Shown piece by piece: positions 34,230 to 46,850 of a DNA stretch of 64,000 bases (the stretch's first letter is position 1; every line of letters begins with the position of its first letter). The DNA is taken from assembly GCF_013694245.2 (NCBI RefSeq), contig NZ_CP059322.2, positions 1,918,001 to 1,982,000 of the forward strand, in the 5' to 3' direction. Origin of the DNA: Micromonospora ferruginea. GTDB lineage: Bacteria; Actinomycetota; Actinomycetes; Mycobacteriales; Micromonosporaceae. The notes under the pieces are model-generated. The model worked only from the letters and a program-made list of their open reading frames with translations, made no database searches and was not told the DNA's origin. Position numbers and translations under genes: made by a program.

Positions 34230-35792
34230 TCAGAGCTGGTCGGGGAAGAAGCCGTGCCGGGCCAGCGGCTCGACGATCTGGTGCTCCTCGTAGGACAGGT
34301 GCGACAGCAGCGTGTCGGTGAGCAGGTCCACCGCCTCCTGGAGACCGGTGAAGTCGCCGGGGGAGGCGACCAGCTCCACCAACGCCCGGTCGACGCTCTC
34401 CACCACGCCGTGGATCACCACGTGCTCCTGCTCCAGGCGGTCCAGCACCGGGGCCAGCGAGGCGTCGGCGCGGCGCAGGTGCGGGAAGACCGAGGCGCCC
34501 TCCAGGCCGTGGTGCTGCGTCACCACCGTGCAGTACGCGGCGCAGTAGGCGCCAAGCGTCCAGTCGTTCTGCCGCATGGTCATCGCGTTCAGCGCGGCCC
34601 GCGCGCCACCCGGTGACACCGCCCCGCGCCTGACCTGCTCCAGCAGGTCGCGCACCTGGGCCAGCTCCTGCCGCAGGTGGTCGTGCACGTCCACCAGGTG
34701 CTGCCCGGCGGCCTGCGCGCGGGCGGGGTAGACGTGCCCGGCCGGTGGCGGCGGGGCGGTCGGACGGGTCGTCTCGTCCCAGAGGCGGCGGGCGCTCAGC
34801 CGTACCCCGGGATCGGGGGTGGGGGTGACCGCGAGCGTGCTCGGACCGCCGGCGGCGGCCTGCTCCTCGACCACGGCGCGGGCCCCGCTGCCGGGCGTGG
34901 TGCGCTCGGCGGCGACCAGCTCCCGGACCGCCGGCGCCACCTCCTGGGCGAAGAGCTGGATGGCGCGCGGCTCGTCACTGCCGAGGACGAACGTGGTGAC
35001 GCCGTGCTCCAGGGTGAGGCCGGCCAACTCCTCGACCCACTGCTCCGGCGGCCCGGCCAGGAAGCCGGTGGACGAGCGGGCGAACGTGCCGGTGACGTTG
35101 AGCATCCGGCGGACCGCGCCCGGATCGCGCCCGGCGGCTTCCGCTCCCTCGTTGACGAGCGCGTTCAGCGCCGGCAGGTCGTCCGGCCCCTTCGACAGGT
35201 ACGCCAGCGACGGCAGCCAGCCGTCCGCGGCCCGCCCGACCAGCCGCAGCATCCGGGGCTTGTACGCGCCGACCCAGATGCCCACCGGGTGCGCCGGCGC
35301 CGGCCCACGCTTCGCCCCGACCACCCGGTAGTGCTCCCCGTCCACCCGGATCATGCCGCGCCGCCCGGTGTCCCACACCTCGCGGACGACCTGGATCGCC
35401 TCGTCGAGCGCGTCGACGGCCGCGCCGGGGGAGAGCCGCCGCCCGCCGGCCGCCTCGATCGCGTCCCAGAACGCGCCCGCGCCCAACCCCAGCTCGACCC
35501 GGCCGCCGGTGAGCAGGTCCAGGCTGGCCACACTGCGGGCCAGCACCACCGGTTGGCGCAGCGGCAGGTTGAGCACGTTGCCGGCCAGTCCGATCCGGTC
35601 GGTGGCGGCGGCCACGTACGACATCAGCGTCCAGGTGTCCAGGAAACCCGGCTGGTAGGGGTGGTCCTGGAAGGTGACCAGGTCGAGCCCGGCCTGCTCG
35701 CAGAGCGTGGCCAGCGCCACCACCTGGTCGGGGCGACCGGCGGCGGGGGTGAGGAAGCCGCCGAATGCCAGCTCGTGTCCGTGGTCGGTCAT
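34230..35792 (-). CDS. LLM-class flavin/F420-dependent oxidoreductase fused to a hemerythrin-like domain
   Basis: A 520-residue fusion. Residues about 5-300 form a luciferase-like barrel (AFGGFLTPAA, LVTFQDHPYQPGFLDTWTL, AGNVLNLPLRQPVVLARSVASLDLLTGGRVELGLGAGAFWD) typical of F420- or FMN-dependent enzymes. A Pro-rich linker leads to a hemerythrin-like four-helix domain (about 360-520) with VDVHDHLRQE, HHGLEGASVFPHL, LEQEHVVIHG and LSYEEHQIVEPL supplying the His/Glu iron ligands. The tail may sense O2 or redox state, or supply a di-iron centre. ATG 35792 starts the family N-terminus; the longer frame lacks support. The substrate is unknown. Confidence 0.88.
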   Translation of the reverse strand: MTDHGHELAFGGFLTPAAGRPDQVVALATLCEQAGLDLVTFQDHPYQPGFLDTWTLMSYVAAATDRIGLAGNVLNLPLRQPVVLARSVASLDLLTGGRVELGLGAGAFWDAIEAAGGRRLSPGAAVDALDEAIQVVREVWDTGRRGMIRVDGEHYRVVGAKRGPAPAHPVGIWVGAYKPRMLRLVGRAADGWLPSLAYLSKGPDDLPALNALVNEGAEAAGRDPGAVRRMLNVTGTFARSSTGFLAGPPEQWVEELAGLTLEHGVTTFVLGSDEPRAIQLFAQEVAPAVRELVAAERTTPGSGARAVVEEQAAAGGPSTLAVTPTPDPGVRLSARRLWDETTRPTAPPPPAGHVYPARAQAAGQHLVDVHDHLRQELAQVRDLLEQVRRGAVSPGGARAALNAMTMRQNDWTLGAYCAAYCTVVTQHHGLEGASVFPHLRRADASLAPVLDRLEQEHVVIHGVVESVDRALVELVASPGDFTGLQEAVDLLTDTLLSHLSYEEHQIVEPLARHGFFPDQL

Positions 35793-35931
35793 CCGCCCCG
35801 CTCCTCGCGCGATCTTGCCCGGTCCCGCCCACGGTAGCCGCACCGCCGGCCGGTGGGCGGCGGACCCGCCACCATGGACGCGGTCACCCCGCCGGGTGAA
35901 GAACGTTCCAAGAAGTGGGTTGTTGGCGTAA

Positions 35932-36765
<834 letters not shown>

Positions 36766-36773
36766 TCCCCGCT

Positions 36774-36810
36774 GCGGGACGCCGTCCCGATGGTCCGGAC
36801 GGCGTCCCGC
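36774..36810 (+). terminator. Terminator after rpf
   Basis: Perfect 14-bp arms (GCGGGACGCCGTCC and its complement) with a 9-nt loop, 9 bp after the rpf stop. The rest of the gap to 37063 shows nothing else I can support. Confidence 0.7.
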
Positions 36811-37063
36811 GGTTCCCGGAGCCGTGCCGGCCGACGGACGACGCCGAACGCCCGGCCATGTGGCGTCCGGGCGTGGCGGGTGCCGAACCAGGTCGCCGGG
36901 ACCATCCGGCTGGGCGCTCGGCGTCGCGCGACACGCCGGGGGTGCTGGGCGTCCGTCCTGCTCCCGGCCCCGGCGACCGGATCGACGCGGCGGGTGACGA
37001 GGTTCCGCCGCCGCCGGTTGCTATGGTCACGAGGCTCGGCTAAGACGTGAAGAAAGCGCGGAT

Positions 37064-37513
37064 ATGACCAACGATGCGTTCTCGGCCGCCGCGAGCCTCG
37101 ACGAGCTGCTGACCCGCACGCAGCAGGCGCTGGCCGCGATGCGGTCCCGGTCCTGTGTGCTCGCCGACGGCGAACCCGGCGAACTGCTCCGGGCCGAGGG
37201 CGTCGCCGCCGGCGGCCGGGTCCGGGCGGTCGCCGTCCAGGGTGGCCGGTTGCACTCCGTCGTCGTCGATCCGGAGCTGGCCGACGTGCCGCTCGAGGTC
37301 CTCTGTGCACACCTGGTCGACGCCGTCAACGACGCGCTGAGCGAGCTGGATGCCCAGGTCAGCGACTCCGCCCGGGCGGACACCGACGCGCTCGCCGCCC
37401 GCCTCGGCGGCCTGCCCGACCAGGCGGAGCTGTTCAGCCGGACGATGCACGAGGTGGCCGCGCGCATCCGCCGCGACCGCGACGCCGCGTCCCGAGCCGC
37501 GCACCTGGCGTGA
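37064..37513 (+). CDS. YbaB/EbfC-like small protein
   Basis: A 149-residue acidic protein. The N-terminal helix (about 10-30) and the segment VVVDPELADVPLEVLCAHLVDAVNDAL match the helix-strand-helix layout of YbaB/EbfC nucleoid-associated proteins, though it is longer at the C-terminus (two further helices with RADTDALAARL and MHEVAARIRRDRDAA). In actinomycetes such paralogues are common near secretion or cell-wall genes and their DNA binding is mostly unproven. No neighbours form an obvious operon with it. Confidence 0.65.
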   Translation: MTNDAFSAAASLDELLTRTQQALAAMRSRSCVLADGEPGELLRAEGVAAGGRVRAVAVQGGRLHSVVVDPELADVPLEVLCAHLVDAVNDALSELDAQVSDSARADTDALAARLGGLPDQAELFSRTMHEVAARIRRDRDAASRAAHLA

Positions 37514-37522
37514 TGACTCGAT

Positions 37523-37618
37523 CTGGTGGACGCCCGTCCGGGTGACCGCCTGCCCTGGTCGCCGCCCGTCCGCGTGACGGCTCGCCCTGGTGGACGCCCC
37601 TCCGCGTGACGGCCCGCT
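37523..37618. repeat. Three tandem 32-bp repeats
   Basis: Units 37523-37554, 37555-37586 and 37587-37618 share CTGGT-(G/C)-x-ACGCC-C-x-TCCGxGTGACxG with few changes. They start just after the YbaB-like stop, in a gene-free 404-bp stretch that also holds the long hairpin and the hexanucleotide array. Confidence 0.75.
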
Positions 37619-37691
37619 CTCCTGCGACGGCGCCGCGTCGGTCAGCCCGCCGTCGTCGGCGCGACCGAATTCGCCGGCGAGCCCTCAGTAA

Positions 37692-39978
<2,287 letters not shown>

Positions 39979-40337
39979 GAGGGTTCGCTCCTGTTCCTGA
40001 GGCGCGCCGCACGGAGCCCGGTGGGGTCGGGCGGCGCGATGGTGCGAGGCAGGGTGACGGCCGGTCACCGGAGCTGCCGGCGTGGCTCCGGGTCGACAGA
40101 TCGACCGTCGTGAGTCGCCGGGGGTCGACGACTCGCTGGTGCACGATCACACGCCGTCGGATCCGTGAGCAATGGGTGACCTGGGCAACCGACTTCCGCC
40201 GGACACCCCGCCGTCGCCCCGAATTCAGGAAGCCATGATCTTCAATAGCCCCTGATCAGGGCGAACATTGTCGGCAGTGGAGGATTACGTGCCCGATCTG
40301 CGCGTATTGCCGCAGTCCCCACATGGTGCACAGAGTT
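39979..40337. other. Gene-free region with inverted repeats (M4 protease promoter region)
   Basis: This 359-bp gap lies between two minus-strand genes and should hold the M4 protease promoter. I see the inverted repeats GGTCGA-caga-TCGACC (40091-40106) and GAGTCG...CGACTC (40112-40134) and the palindrome CCTGATCAGG (40251-40260). No promoter is clear and no small gene is supported. Confidence 0.5.
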
Positions 40338-42641
40338 TCAGCGTGGTCCCCGGGTCTTCGTCGGCGGCCCGCCGGGCGGCGTCGTCGTCGGCGAGGGCGA
40401 CAGCGTCGGCCGCGGTCCGGGCCGCCGGCTCGGGCTGGGGCTCGCACTCGACGGCGTCGGGCTCGGCGTCGGCGACACGGACGGGCTCGGCGCGGCGCTG
40501 CTCGGCGTCGGCGCGGGCGGGGTCGGCTTCGGCGTGTCGCCGGGGAAGGCCGGCTCGGAGAAGCGGTACCGGTCCGGGTCGAGCTTCATCGCCTCGGTGG
40601 CCCGGGTCATGAACTGCCGCCAGATCGGCGCGGCCCCGGTCGAGCCGTACACCTCGTAGCTGCCGCCGGTGGTCCGCAGCGGCTTGCCGTCGGTGGTGCC
40701 CAGCCAGACCGCCGAGGCGAGCGCGCCGGTCCACCCGACCATCCAGGTGTGCACGTTCTTGGTGGTGCTCTGCCCGGCCTGCCAGGTGCCGGTCTTGCCG
40801 GCGGAGTCCCACCCGTTGTCCAGCTTGGCCGCCCGCACGCGGCGCAACGTCCAGTCGAGCTGGTCGACCGCCTCGGCGTTCAGGTCGAGGTCGGTCTGCC
40901 GCAACTGCTCGGTCCACACCTTGTCGTCGCCCTTGGTCACCGACCGGACGAAGTGCGCGTCGGCGCGCTTGCCGCCGGCCGCGAACGTGGCCATCCCGTT
41001 CGCGTGGTCCTGCACGGTGATGCCGTACTGGCCGATGCCGACCTCGGTGGAGAAGTGCTCCGCCAGCTCGCCGGCCGGGTCGTCGCGCAGGTCGACCCGC
41101 TGCGGCCGCGGGTTGCCCCGCACCGTCTCCCACATCGAGTTCACGCCGGCCTGCCGGGCCGTCTCGATCACCTTGGCGGTGCCCAGCTTCTCGGTCAGCT
41201 CGTAGTAGGTGACGTTCAACGAGGCGACCGTGGCCTCCCAGAGCGCGCAGTCCGGCTGGCAGGGCGCGTGCTCGGCGTTGCGGATCGGCCCGGCCGCGCT
41301 GGCCCGGGTCCGGCCGGACGCCGGGAACTCCTTCGTGTCCGGCGAGTCGAACCGCTCCTTCACCGACATGCCGTTCCGCACCGCGGCGGCCAGGTCGTAC
41401 ACCTTGAACGACGACCCCGGCGGGTGCTGGCCGAAGCCGCGCGCCTGGCCCTGCTCGTCGGTGTACCAACCGGCGTAGTCGGCGCCGGAGCCGCGGTCAC
41501 CGCCGTAGTAGCCGAGCACCCGGCCGGTGCCCGGCTCCACCGCGACCAGCGCCGCCTGCCAGTTCTTCGGCTGCCCGCGGACCGCCTCCGGCGCGGTGTC
41601 CCGGCGGATGTCCGCCGCCGCCTCGGCCGCGTCCTGCACCCGCTTGTCGATCGTGGTGACGATCCGGTAGCCGCCGTCGCGGATCACCTCGTCCGGCTTG
41701 CCGCGGAACGGCTCGGTCTGCCGCAGCTCCGCCAGCACGTGGTTGACCACCAGCCCGGTCGGCCGGTCCAGGTCGGAGCCGCCCGCGTCGCGGTCGATCG
41801 GCCGCACCGTGTCCGGGTACGCCAGGTCCGCCGCCTGCTGCGGGCTCAGGTAGCCGAGCTTGACCATGCCGTCGCGGATGTAGTTCCAGCGGTCGATCGA
41901 GTTCCGCTTCGCGAGGGCGTTGCGGCGCGGGTCGTAGCCGGGTGAGCCCTGCGGGTCGGCCGGGTCTGCCTCGGGCTGCTTCACCATGGCGCAGAGCACC
42001 ATCGCCTCGGCCGGGGTGAGCTGCTGCGCCGCCGGCGCGTCGCGCCGGACGGTCTTGCCGAAGAACGTCTGCGCGGCCGCCTCGATCCCGTACGCGCCCC
42101 GGCCGAACGGGACCGTGTTCAGGTAGAACCCGAGGATCTCCTTCTTGCTGTACTTGTCGTCGAGCTTCCAGGCGATGACCGCCTCGCGCAGCTTGCGGGA
42201 GTAGGTGACGCCGCGCAGGTCGGCGGCGACCCGCGCGTACTGCTGGGTCAGCGTGGACGCGCCCTGCCGCTGGCCGCCGCTGACGTTCGCCCACGCCGCC
42301 CGCAGCACGCCCTTGACGTCGATGCCGCGGTTGGTCCAGAACGTGCGGTCCTCGGCCGCCACGATGGCCTGCTTCGCCGAATCGTTCATCGCCTCGTACG
42401 GCACGATCGTGCGGTTCTGCGCGCCCAGCTTCGCCATCGGCGTGCGGCCGTCGGCGTAGAGGACCGTGGTCGACTCGGGCAGCTTCAGGTCGGTGGGCGT
42501 CGGCACGGAGTCGAAGTAGTAGCCGCCGGCGACCAGCCCGCCCCCGGCGAGCAGCGTGCACACCGCCAGCACGACCAGCAGCCGCCGCCCCCGGCGGCGC
42601 GGTCGGGTCGGACCCTCGCCGTTCTCTCCGCTGTGCCGCAC
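40338..42641 (-). CDS. Class A penicillin-binding protein (bifunctional transglycosylase/transpeptidase)
   Basis: A 767-residue peptidoglycan synthase. A short basic cytoplasmic tail and one TM helix (about 22-44) precede the GT51 domain (about 60-240), with AEDRTFWTNRG and ASTLTQQYAR. The transpeptidase domain (about 330-660) has the SxxK motif at Ser410-Lys413 (PPGSSFK), SxN at Ser474-Asn476 and KTGT at 616-619, so both activities look intact. The C-terminal 90 residues are a disordered Pro/Ser/Thr tail. It polymerises and crosslinks the cell wall. It stands alone in its transcription unit. Confidence 0.95.
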   Translation of the reverse strand: MRHSGENGEGPTRPRRRGRRLLVVLAVCTLLAGGGLVAGGYYFDSVPTPTDLKLPESTTVLYADGRTPMAKLGAQNRTIVPYEAMNDSAKQAIVAAEDRTFWTNRGIDVKGVLRAAWANVSGGQRQGASTLTQQYARVAADLRGVTYSRKLREAVIAWKLDDKYSKKEILGFYLNTVPFGRGAYGIEAAAQTFFGKTVRRDAPAAQQLTPAEAMVLCAMVKQPEADPADPQGSPGYDPRRNALAKRNSIDRWNYIRDGMVKLGYLSPQQAADLAYPDTVRPIDRDAGGSDLDRPTGLVVNHVLAELRQTEPFRGKPDEVIRDGGYRIVTTIDKRVQDAAEAAADIRRDTAPEAVRGQPKNWQAALVAVEPGTGRVLGYYGGDRGSGADYAGWYTDEQGQARGFGQHPPGSSFKVYDLAAAVRNGMSVKERFDSPDTKEFPASGRTRASAAGPIRNAEHAPCQPDCALWEATVASLNVTYYELTEKLGTAKVIETARQAGVNSMWETVRGNPRPQRVDLRDDPAGELAEHFSTEVGIGQYGITVQDHANGMATFAAGGKRADAHFVRSVTKGDDKVWTEQLRQTDLDLNAEAVDQLDWTLRRVRAAKLDNGWDSAGKTGTWQAGQSTTKNVHTWMVGWTGALASAVWLGTTDGKPLRTTGGSYEVYGSTGAAPIWRQFMTRATEAMKLDPDRYRFSEPAFPGDTPKPTPPAPTPSSAAPSPSVSPTPSPTPSSASPSPSRRPGPRPTLSPSPTTTPPGGPPTKTRGPR

Positions 42642-42772
42642 GCGATGCCTCCGACTGCTCGGTCGATCGTGTCCATGCCCGGCTCGCAGGCTAACCGACC
42701 TGCGCCGACGGCACCGGCCGACGGCCCCGACCCGGCCGACGGCGCCGGGAACCGGCCGGGCAGGATGCCCGC

Positions 42773-43543
42773 ATGCGCGACGACGTACCCGGATACCTCG
42801 CCGACCTGCTCCGGCGCGCCCGGGACGTGCTCGGCGACGAGCTGGCCGGCGCGTACGCGGCCGGGTCGCTCGGGCTGGGCGCCTACCAGCCCGGGCGCAG
42901 CGACGTGGACGTCGCGTTGCTGGTCGCCGCGCCGCCGACGGTCGCCGCGAAGCGGACGCTCGTGGACCGGCTGCGACACGAGTCGCTGCCCTGCCCGGCG
43001 CGCGGCCTGGAGCTGGTCGTCTACCGGCGGGACGTGGCCGCCTCCGGCACCCCCGAGCCGGGCTTCGAGCTGGAGCTGAACACCGGCGCCACGATGCCGT
43101 TCCGCGCCACGTACGACCCGGTCGACCGGCCGGCCGCGGACGGGCGGTTCTGGTACGCGCTGGACCGCAGCATCCTGCGCCAGTCCGGCCTGACCCTGCT
43201 CGGCCCGCCCGCGGCCGACGCGTTCGCCGACCCGGACCCGGCGACGCTGCGGTCGCTGCTGGTCGACGCGCTGCGGTGGTGGCTGGCGTTGCCCACGCCG
43301 CCCGGCGACGCGCCCGCCCCGGGCGCCGAGGACGCGGTGCTGGGGGCCTGCCGCGCGCTGGTGCGCTGCCGCGACGGCGTCTGGCTGGGCAAGGTCGACG
43401 CCGGACGCCGGGTGGCCGCCGACGACCCCGACGCGGCGCTCATCCACCGGGCGGTCGCCGCCCGCGCCGGCGGGCCGCCGCCGTCCGGGCCGGCCGCCCG
43501 CGCGTTCCAGCGCCGGGTGCTGGCGCGGATCGAGGCGGACTGA
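42773..43543 (+). CDS. Nucleotidyltransferase (aminoglycoside adenylyltransferase-like fold)
   Basis: A 256-residue protein of the pol-beta-like nucleotidyltransferase superfamily. The signature is AGSLGLGAYQPGRSDVDVALL near residues 29-49: GS-x-x-x-G followed by the catalytic Asp pair in SDVD. A third Asp/Glu is plausible in GLELVVYRR. The C-terminal part (about 110-256) resembles the DUF4111 helical domain of ANT(3'')-type enzymes. It could adenylylate an antibiotic or a sugar, but no resistance phenotype can be claimed. No operon partner follows other than a broken permease gene. Confidence 0.85.
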   Translation: MRDDVPGYLADLLRRARDVLGDELAGAYAAGSLGLGAYQPGRSDVDVALLVAAPPTVAAKRTLVDRLRHESLPCPARGLELVVYRRDVAASGTPEPGFELELNTGATMPFRATYDPVDRPAADGRFWYALDRSILRQSGLTLLGPPAADAFADPDPATLRSLLVDALRWWLALPTPPGDAPAPGAEDAVLGACRALVRCRDGVWLGKVDAGRRVAADDPDAALIHRAVAARAGGPPPSGPAARAFQRRVLARIEAD

Positions 43544-43557
43544 CGAAATTCGGCCGG

Positions 43558-44001
43558 GTGCGGGTCACCAACCTGCTCGACCCGGCGCTGGGCCTGGTGC
43601 TCACCACCGTCGGCGCGGTGCTCGCCGGCCGGGGCGTGTCCGCCGGCCGGCTGGCCGCGTTCCTGCTGCTGCTGGGTTGCGCGGCGGTGCTGCTCTACGC
43701 GCTGACCGTGCTGCTGATGGCGGCGACCGTGGTGCTGGTGGCCGCGGAGGACCTGGACCGGGTCTCGTTCGCCTTCGTCGAGCTGTCCCGTTTCCCGGTC
43801 GACCTCTACCGCGACCCGGCCCGCACGCTGCTCACCGTGGTGCCGGTCGCGTTCCTCACCACCTGGCCGGGCGCGGCCCTGCTGGGCCGGCTCGACCTGC
43901 GCCTGCTGCCGGTCGCGGTGCTGGTGGCGGCCGGCGCGGTGGCGCTGACCACCGTCGCGTGGCGGCGGGCGCTGCGCGGGTACGCGGGCGCCGGCGGCTG
44001 A
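43558..44001 (+). pseudogene. 5'-truncated ABC-2/DUF990-type ABC transporter permease
   Basis: The open frame from GTG 43558 (147 residues) matches only the C-terminal half of DUF990-type permeases, which are normally about 260 residues. It begins mid-protein (NLLDPALGLVLTTVGA), keeps the conserved AFVELSRFPVDLYRDPARTLLT and WPGAALLGRL segments and ends in the usual WRRALRGYAGAGG. The N-terminal helices and any partner ATPase are missing; the 5' side is directly joined to the nucleotidyltransferase gene. It is best read as a deletion relic. Confidence 0.65.
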
Positions 44002-44051
44002 CACTCCACCGGCCCCACCTGGGCGGGAACTAGGGTGGGCGGGGAGGTGCG

Positions 44052-46850
44052 GTGATCATGGCGGAGTTGAGCGCGTCGGTGCGGGCCGGGCTGGAGGCGG
44101 CGGTGCCCGGCGGCGTGAGCACCCGGGCGGTGGACCGGCTCAAGCTGGCCCACGACGCGTCGCACTACCTGCTGCACCCCGGCGCGGTGGTCACCCCGGC
44201 CGACGCCGGGCAGGTCGCCGCGCTGCTGGCACACAGCCGCCGCGCCGGCGTACCGCTGACGTTCCGCTCCGGCGGCACCAGCCTCAGCGGCCAGGCGGTC
44301 ACCGACCGGCTGCTGGTCGACGTCCGCCGGCACTTCCGCGACCTGACCGTGCTCGACGGCGGCCGGCGGGTGCGGGTCCAGCCGGGGGTGGTGCTGCGGC
44401 AGGTCAACGCGCGCCTCGCGGCGCACGGCCGCAAGCTCGGACCGGACCCGGCGAGCGAGTCCGCGTGCACCGTCGGCGGGGTGGTCGCCAACAACTCCAG
44501 CGGGATGACCTGCGGCACCGAGTTCAACACCTACCGCACGCTGGAGTCGCTGGTGCTGGTGCTGCCCAGCGGCACCGTGCTGGACACCGGCGCGCCGGAC
44601 GCCGACGCCCGGCTGCGCGCCACCGAGCCGGCGCTGCACGCCGGCCTGCTGCGGCTGCGCGACCGGGTGCGCGGCAACCCCGACTCGGTGCGCCGGGTCC
44701 GTGCCCAGTTCGCCATGAAGAACACCATGGGGTACGGCGTGAACGCGTTCCTCGACCACGACGACCCGGCCGACCTGCTCACCCGGCTGGTGGTGGGCAG
44801 CGAGGGCACGCTCGCGTTCGTCGCGTCGGCGACGTTCCGCACCGTACCGGTGCTCCGGCACGCCGCGACCGGCCTGCTGGTCTTCGACTCCCTCGGCGCG
44901 GCGATGGCGGCCATGCCGGCGTTGGTGGCCGCCGGGCCGGCGGCGGTGGAGCTGCTCGACGCCGCCGCCCTGCGGGTGGCGCAGCGCGACCCGAAGGCGG
45001 ACGCGGCGCTGCGCGGCCTGGCCGTGCGCGGGCACGCGGCGCTGCTGGTGGAGTGGCAGGAGTCCGACCCGGACGCGCTGGCCGACCGGGTCGCCGCCGC
45101 TCAGCCGGTGCTGGCCGACCTGCCGCTGACCACCCCGGCCCGGCTCAGCGGCGAACCGGCCGCCCGGGCCGCGCTCTGGCACATCCGCAAGGGCCTGTAC
45201 GCGGCCGTGGCCGGCGCCCGCCCCTCCGGCACCACCGCGCTGCTGGAGGACGTCGCCGTGCCGGTGGCCGCGCTGGCCGACACCTGCGCCGCGCTGGCCG
45301 ACCTGTTCGACCGCCACCGGTACGCCGACAGCGTCATCTTCGGCCACGCCAAGGACGGCAACCTGCACTTCATGCTCAACGAGCGGTTCGCCGGCGGAGA
45401 GGCCCCGGCGCGCTACGCCGACTTCACCGAGGAGATGGTCGACCTGGTGCTCGGCCACGGCGGCACGCTCAAGGCCGAGCACGGCACCGGCCGGGTGATG
45501 GCCCCGTACGTGCGCCGCCAGTTCGGCGACGAGCTGTACGACGTGATGCGCGAGCTGCGCGCGCTCTGCGACCCGGACGGCGTGCTCAACCCGGGCGTGC
45601 TGCTCGGCGACGACCCGGAGGTCCACCTGCGGCACCTCAAGACCGTGCCGACCGTGGAGGAGGAGGTGGACCGCTGCGTGGAGTGCGGCTACTGCGAGCC
45701 GGTCTGCCCCAGCCGGGACCTCACCACCACGCCCCGCCAGCGGATCGTGCTGCGCCGCGAGATCGCCGCCGCCGAGGCCGCCGGCGACACCGCGCTGGCG
45801 GCGGAGCTGACCGACGCCTACGACTACGACGCGGTGCAGACCTGCGCGGTGGACGGCATGTGCGCCACCGCCTGCCCGGTCCTGATCAACACCGGTGACC
45901 TGGTCAAGCGGCTGCGCGCCGAGGACCACGGCCGGGCGGTGTCGACCGGCTGGCGGGCCGCGGCCCGGCGGTGGGGCGTCACCACCCGGGGCATGGCCCG
46001 CGGGCTGGACCTGGCCGGCGCGCTGCCACCGGCGCTGCCCGAGGCGGCCACCCGGGCGGCCCGCGCGGTCCTCGGCGCCGATCGGGTCCCGCAGTGGCGA
46101 CGCGACCTGCCCGCCGGCGGCTCACCCCGCCGGCCGCGTCCGGTCGACGACCCGGACGCTGTCTTCGTACCGTCCTGCCTGGGCACGCTGTTCGCCCCCG
46201 CCGAGGGTGGCACCGGCGTGACCGCCGCGCTGCTCACCCTCGCCGACCGGGCCGGCGTACGCCTGCTCGTGCCGGACGGGGTCGGCGACCTGTGCTGCGG
46301 CACCCCCTGGTCGTCGAAGGGCCTGACCGACGGCTACCGGTCGGTCCGCGACCGGGTGCCGCCGGCGCTGCGGGCGGCGAGCCGCGACGGCGCGCTGCCG
46401 GTGGTCAGCGACGCCGCCTCCTGCACCGAGGGCTTCGACCGGCTGCTCGCCGACGCCGGCGACCTGCGGGTGGTCGACGCGGTGGAGTTCGCGGCCACCA
46501 CGCTGCTGCCCCGGCTGACCGTGCGCCGCCGGCTGGCGTCGCTGGCGTTGCACCCGACCTGCTCGTCGACCCGGCTCGGCCTGGACGACGCGCTGCTCGC
46601 GGTGGCCCGGGCGGTCGCCGACGAGGTGGTGGTCCCGGACGGCTGGCAGTGCTGCGGCTTCGCCGGCGACCGGGGCCTGCTGCACCCGGAGCTGACCGCG
46701 TCGGCCACCCGGGCCGAGGCCGCCGCCGTCACCGCGCGGTCCTTCGACGGGTACGCCTCGGTGAACCGCACCTGCGAGATAGGGCTGGCGCGGGCCACCG
46801 GGCAGCCGTACCGGCACCTGCTGGAACTGCTCGCGGAGGCGACCGCATGA
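44052..46850 (+). CDS. FAD-binding and Fe-S-binding oxidoreductase (D-lactate/glycolate dehydrogenase type)
   Basis: A 932-residue two-part enzyme. The first half (about 1-510) is a PCMH-type FAD domain: SGGTSLSGQAVTDRLLVDVRR, GGVVANNSSGMTCGTEFNTY and GHAKDGNLHFMLNERFAGG. The second half carries two [4Fe-4S] motifs (CVECGYCEPVCPS, CAVDGMCATACPV) and two CCG-type cysteine clusters (DLCCGTPW, QCCGFAGDRG) as in heterodisulfide-reductase-like proteins. It probably oxidises a 2-hydroxy acid such as D-lactate and passes electrons to quinone. GTG 44052 or ATG 44058 follows GGGGAGG. The stop overlaps the glutaredoxin-like gene (ATGA). Confidence 0.9.
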   Translation: MIMAELSASVRAGLEAAVPGGVSTRAVDRLKLAHDASHYLLHPGAVVTPADAGQVAALLAHSRRAGVPLTFRSGGTSLSGQAVTDRLLVDVRRHFRDLTVLDGGRRVRVQPGVVLRQVNARLAAHGRKLGPDPASESACTVGGVVANNSSGMTCGTEFNTYRTLESLVLVLPSGTVLDTGAPDADARLRATEPALHAGLLRLRDRVRGNPDSVRRVRAQFAMKNTMGYGVNAFLDHDDPADLLTRLVVGSEGTLAFVASATFRTVPVLRHAATGLLVFDSLGAAMAAMPALVAAGPAAVELLDAAALRVAQRDPKADAALRGLAVRGHAALLVEWQESDPDALADRVAAAQPVLADLPLTTPARLSGEPAARAALWHIRKGLYAAVAGARPSGTTALLEDVAVPVAALADTCAALADLFDRHRYADSVIFGHAKDGNLHFMLNERFAGGEAPARYADFTEEMVDLVLGHGGTLKAEHGTGRVMAPYVRRQFGDELYDVMRELRALCDPDGVLNPGVLLGDDPEVHLRHLKTVPTVEEEVDRCVECGYCEPVCPSRDLTTTPRQRIVLRREIAAAEAAGDTALAAELTDAYDYDAVQTCAVDGMCATACPVLINTGDLVKRLRAEDHGRAVSTGWRAAARRWGVTTRGMARGLDLAGALPPALPEAATRAARAVLGADRVPQWRRDLPAGGSPRRPRPVDDPDAVFVPSCLGTLFAPAEGGTGVTAALLTLADRAGVRLLVPDGVGDLCCGTPWSSKGLTDGYRSVRDRVPPALRAASRDGALPVVSDAASCTEGFDRLLADAGDLRVVDAVEFAATTLLPRLTVRRRLASLALHPTCSSTRLGLDDALLAVARAVADEVVVPDGWQCCGFAGDRGLLHPELTASATRAEAAAVTARSFDGYASVNRTCEIGLARATGQPYRHLLELLAEATA

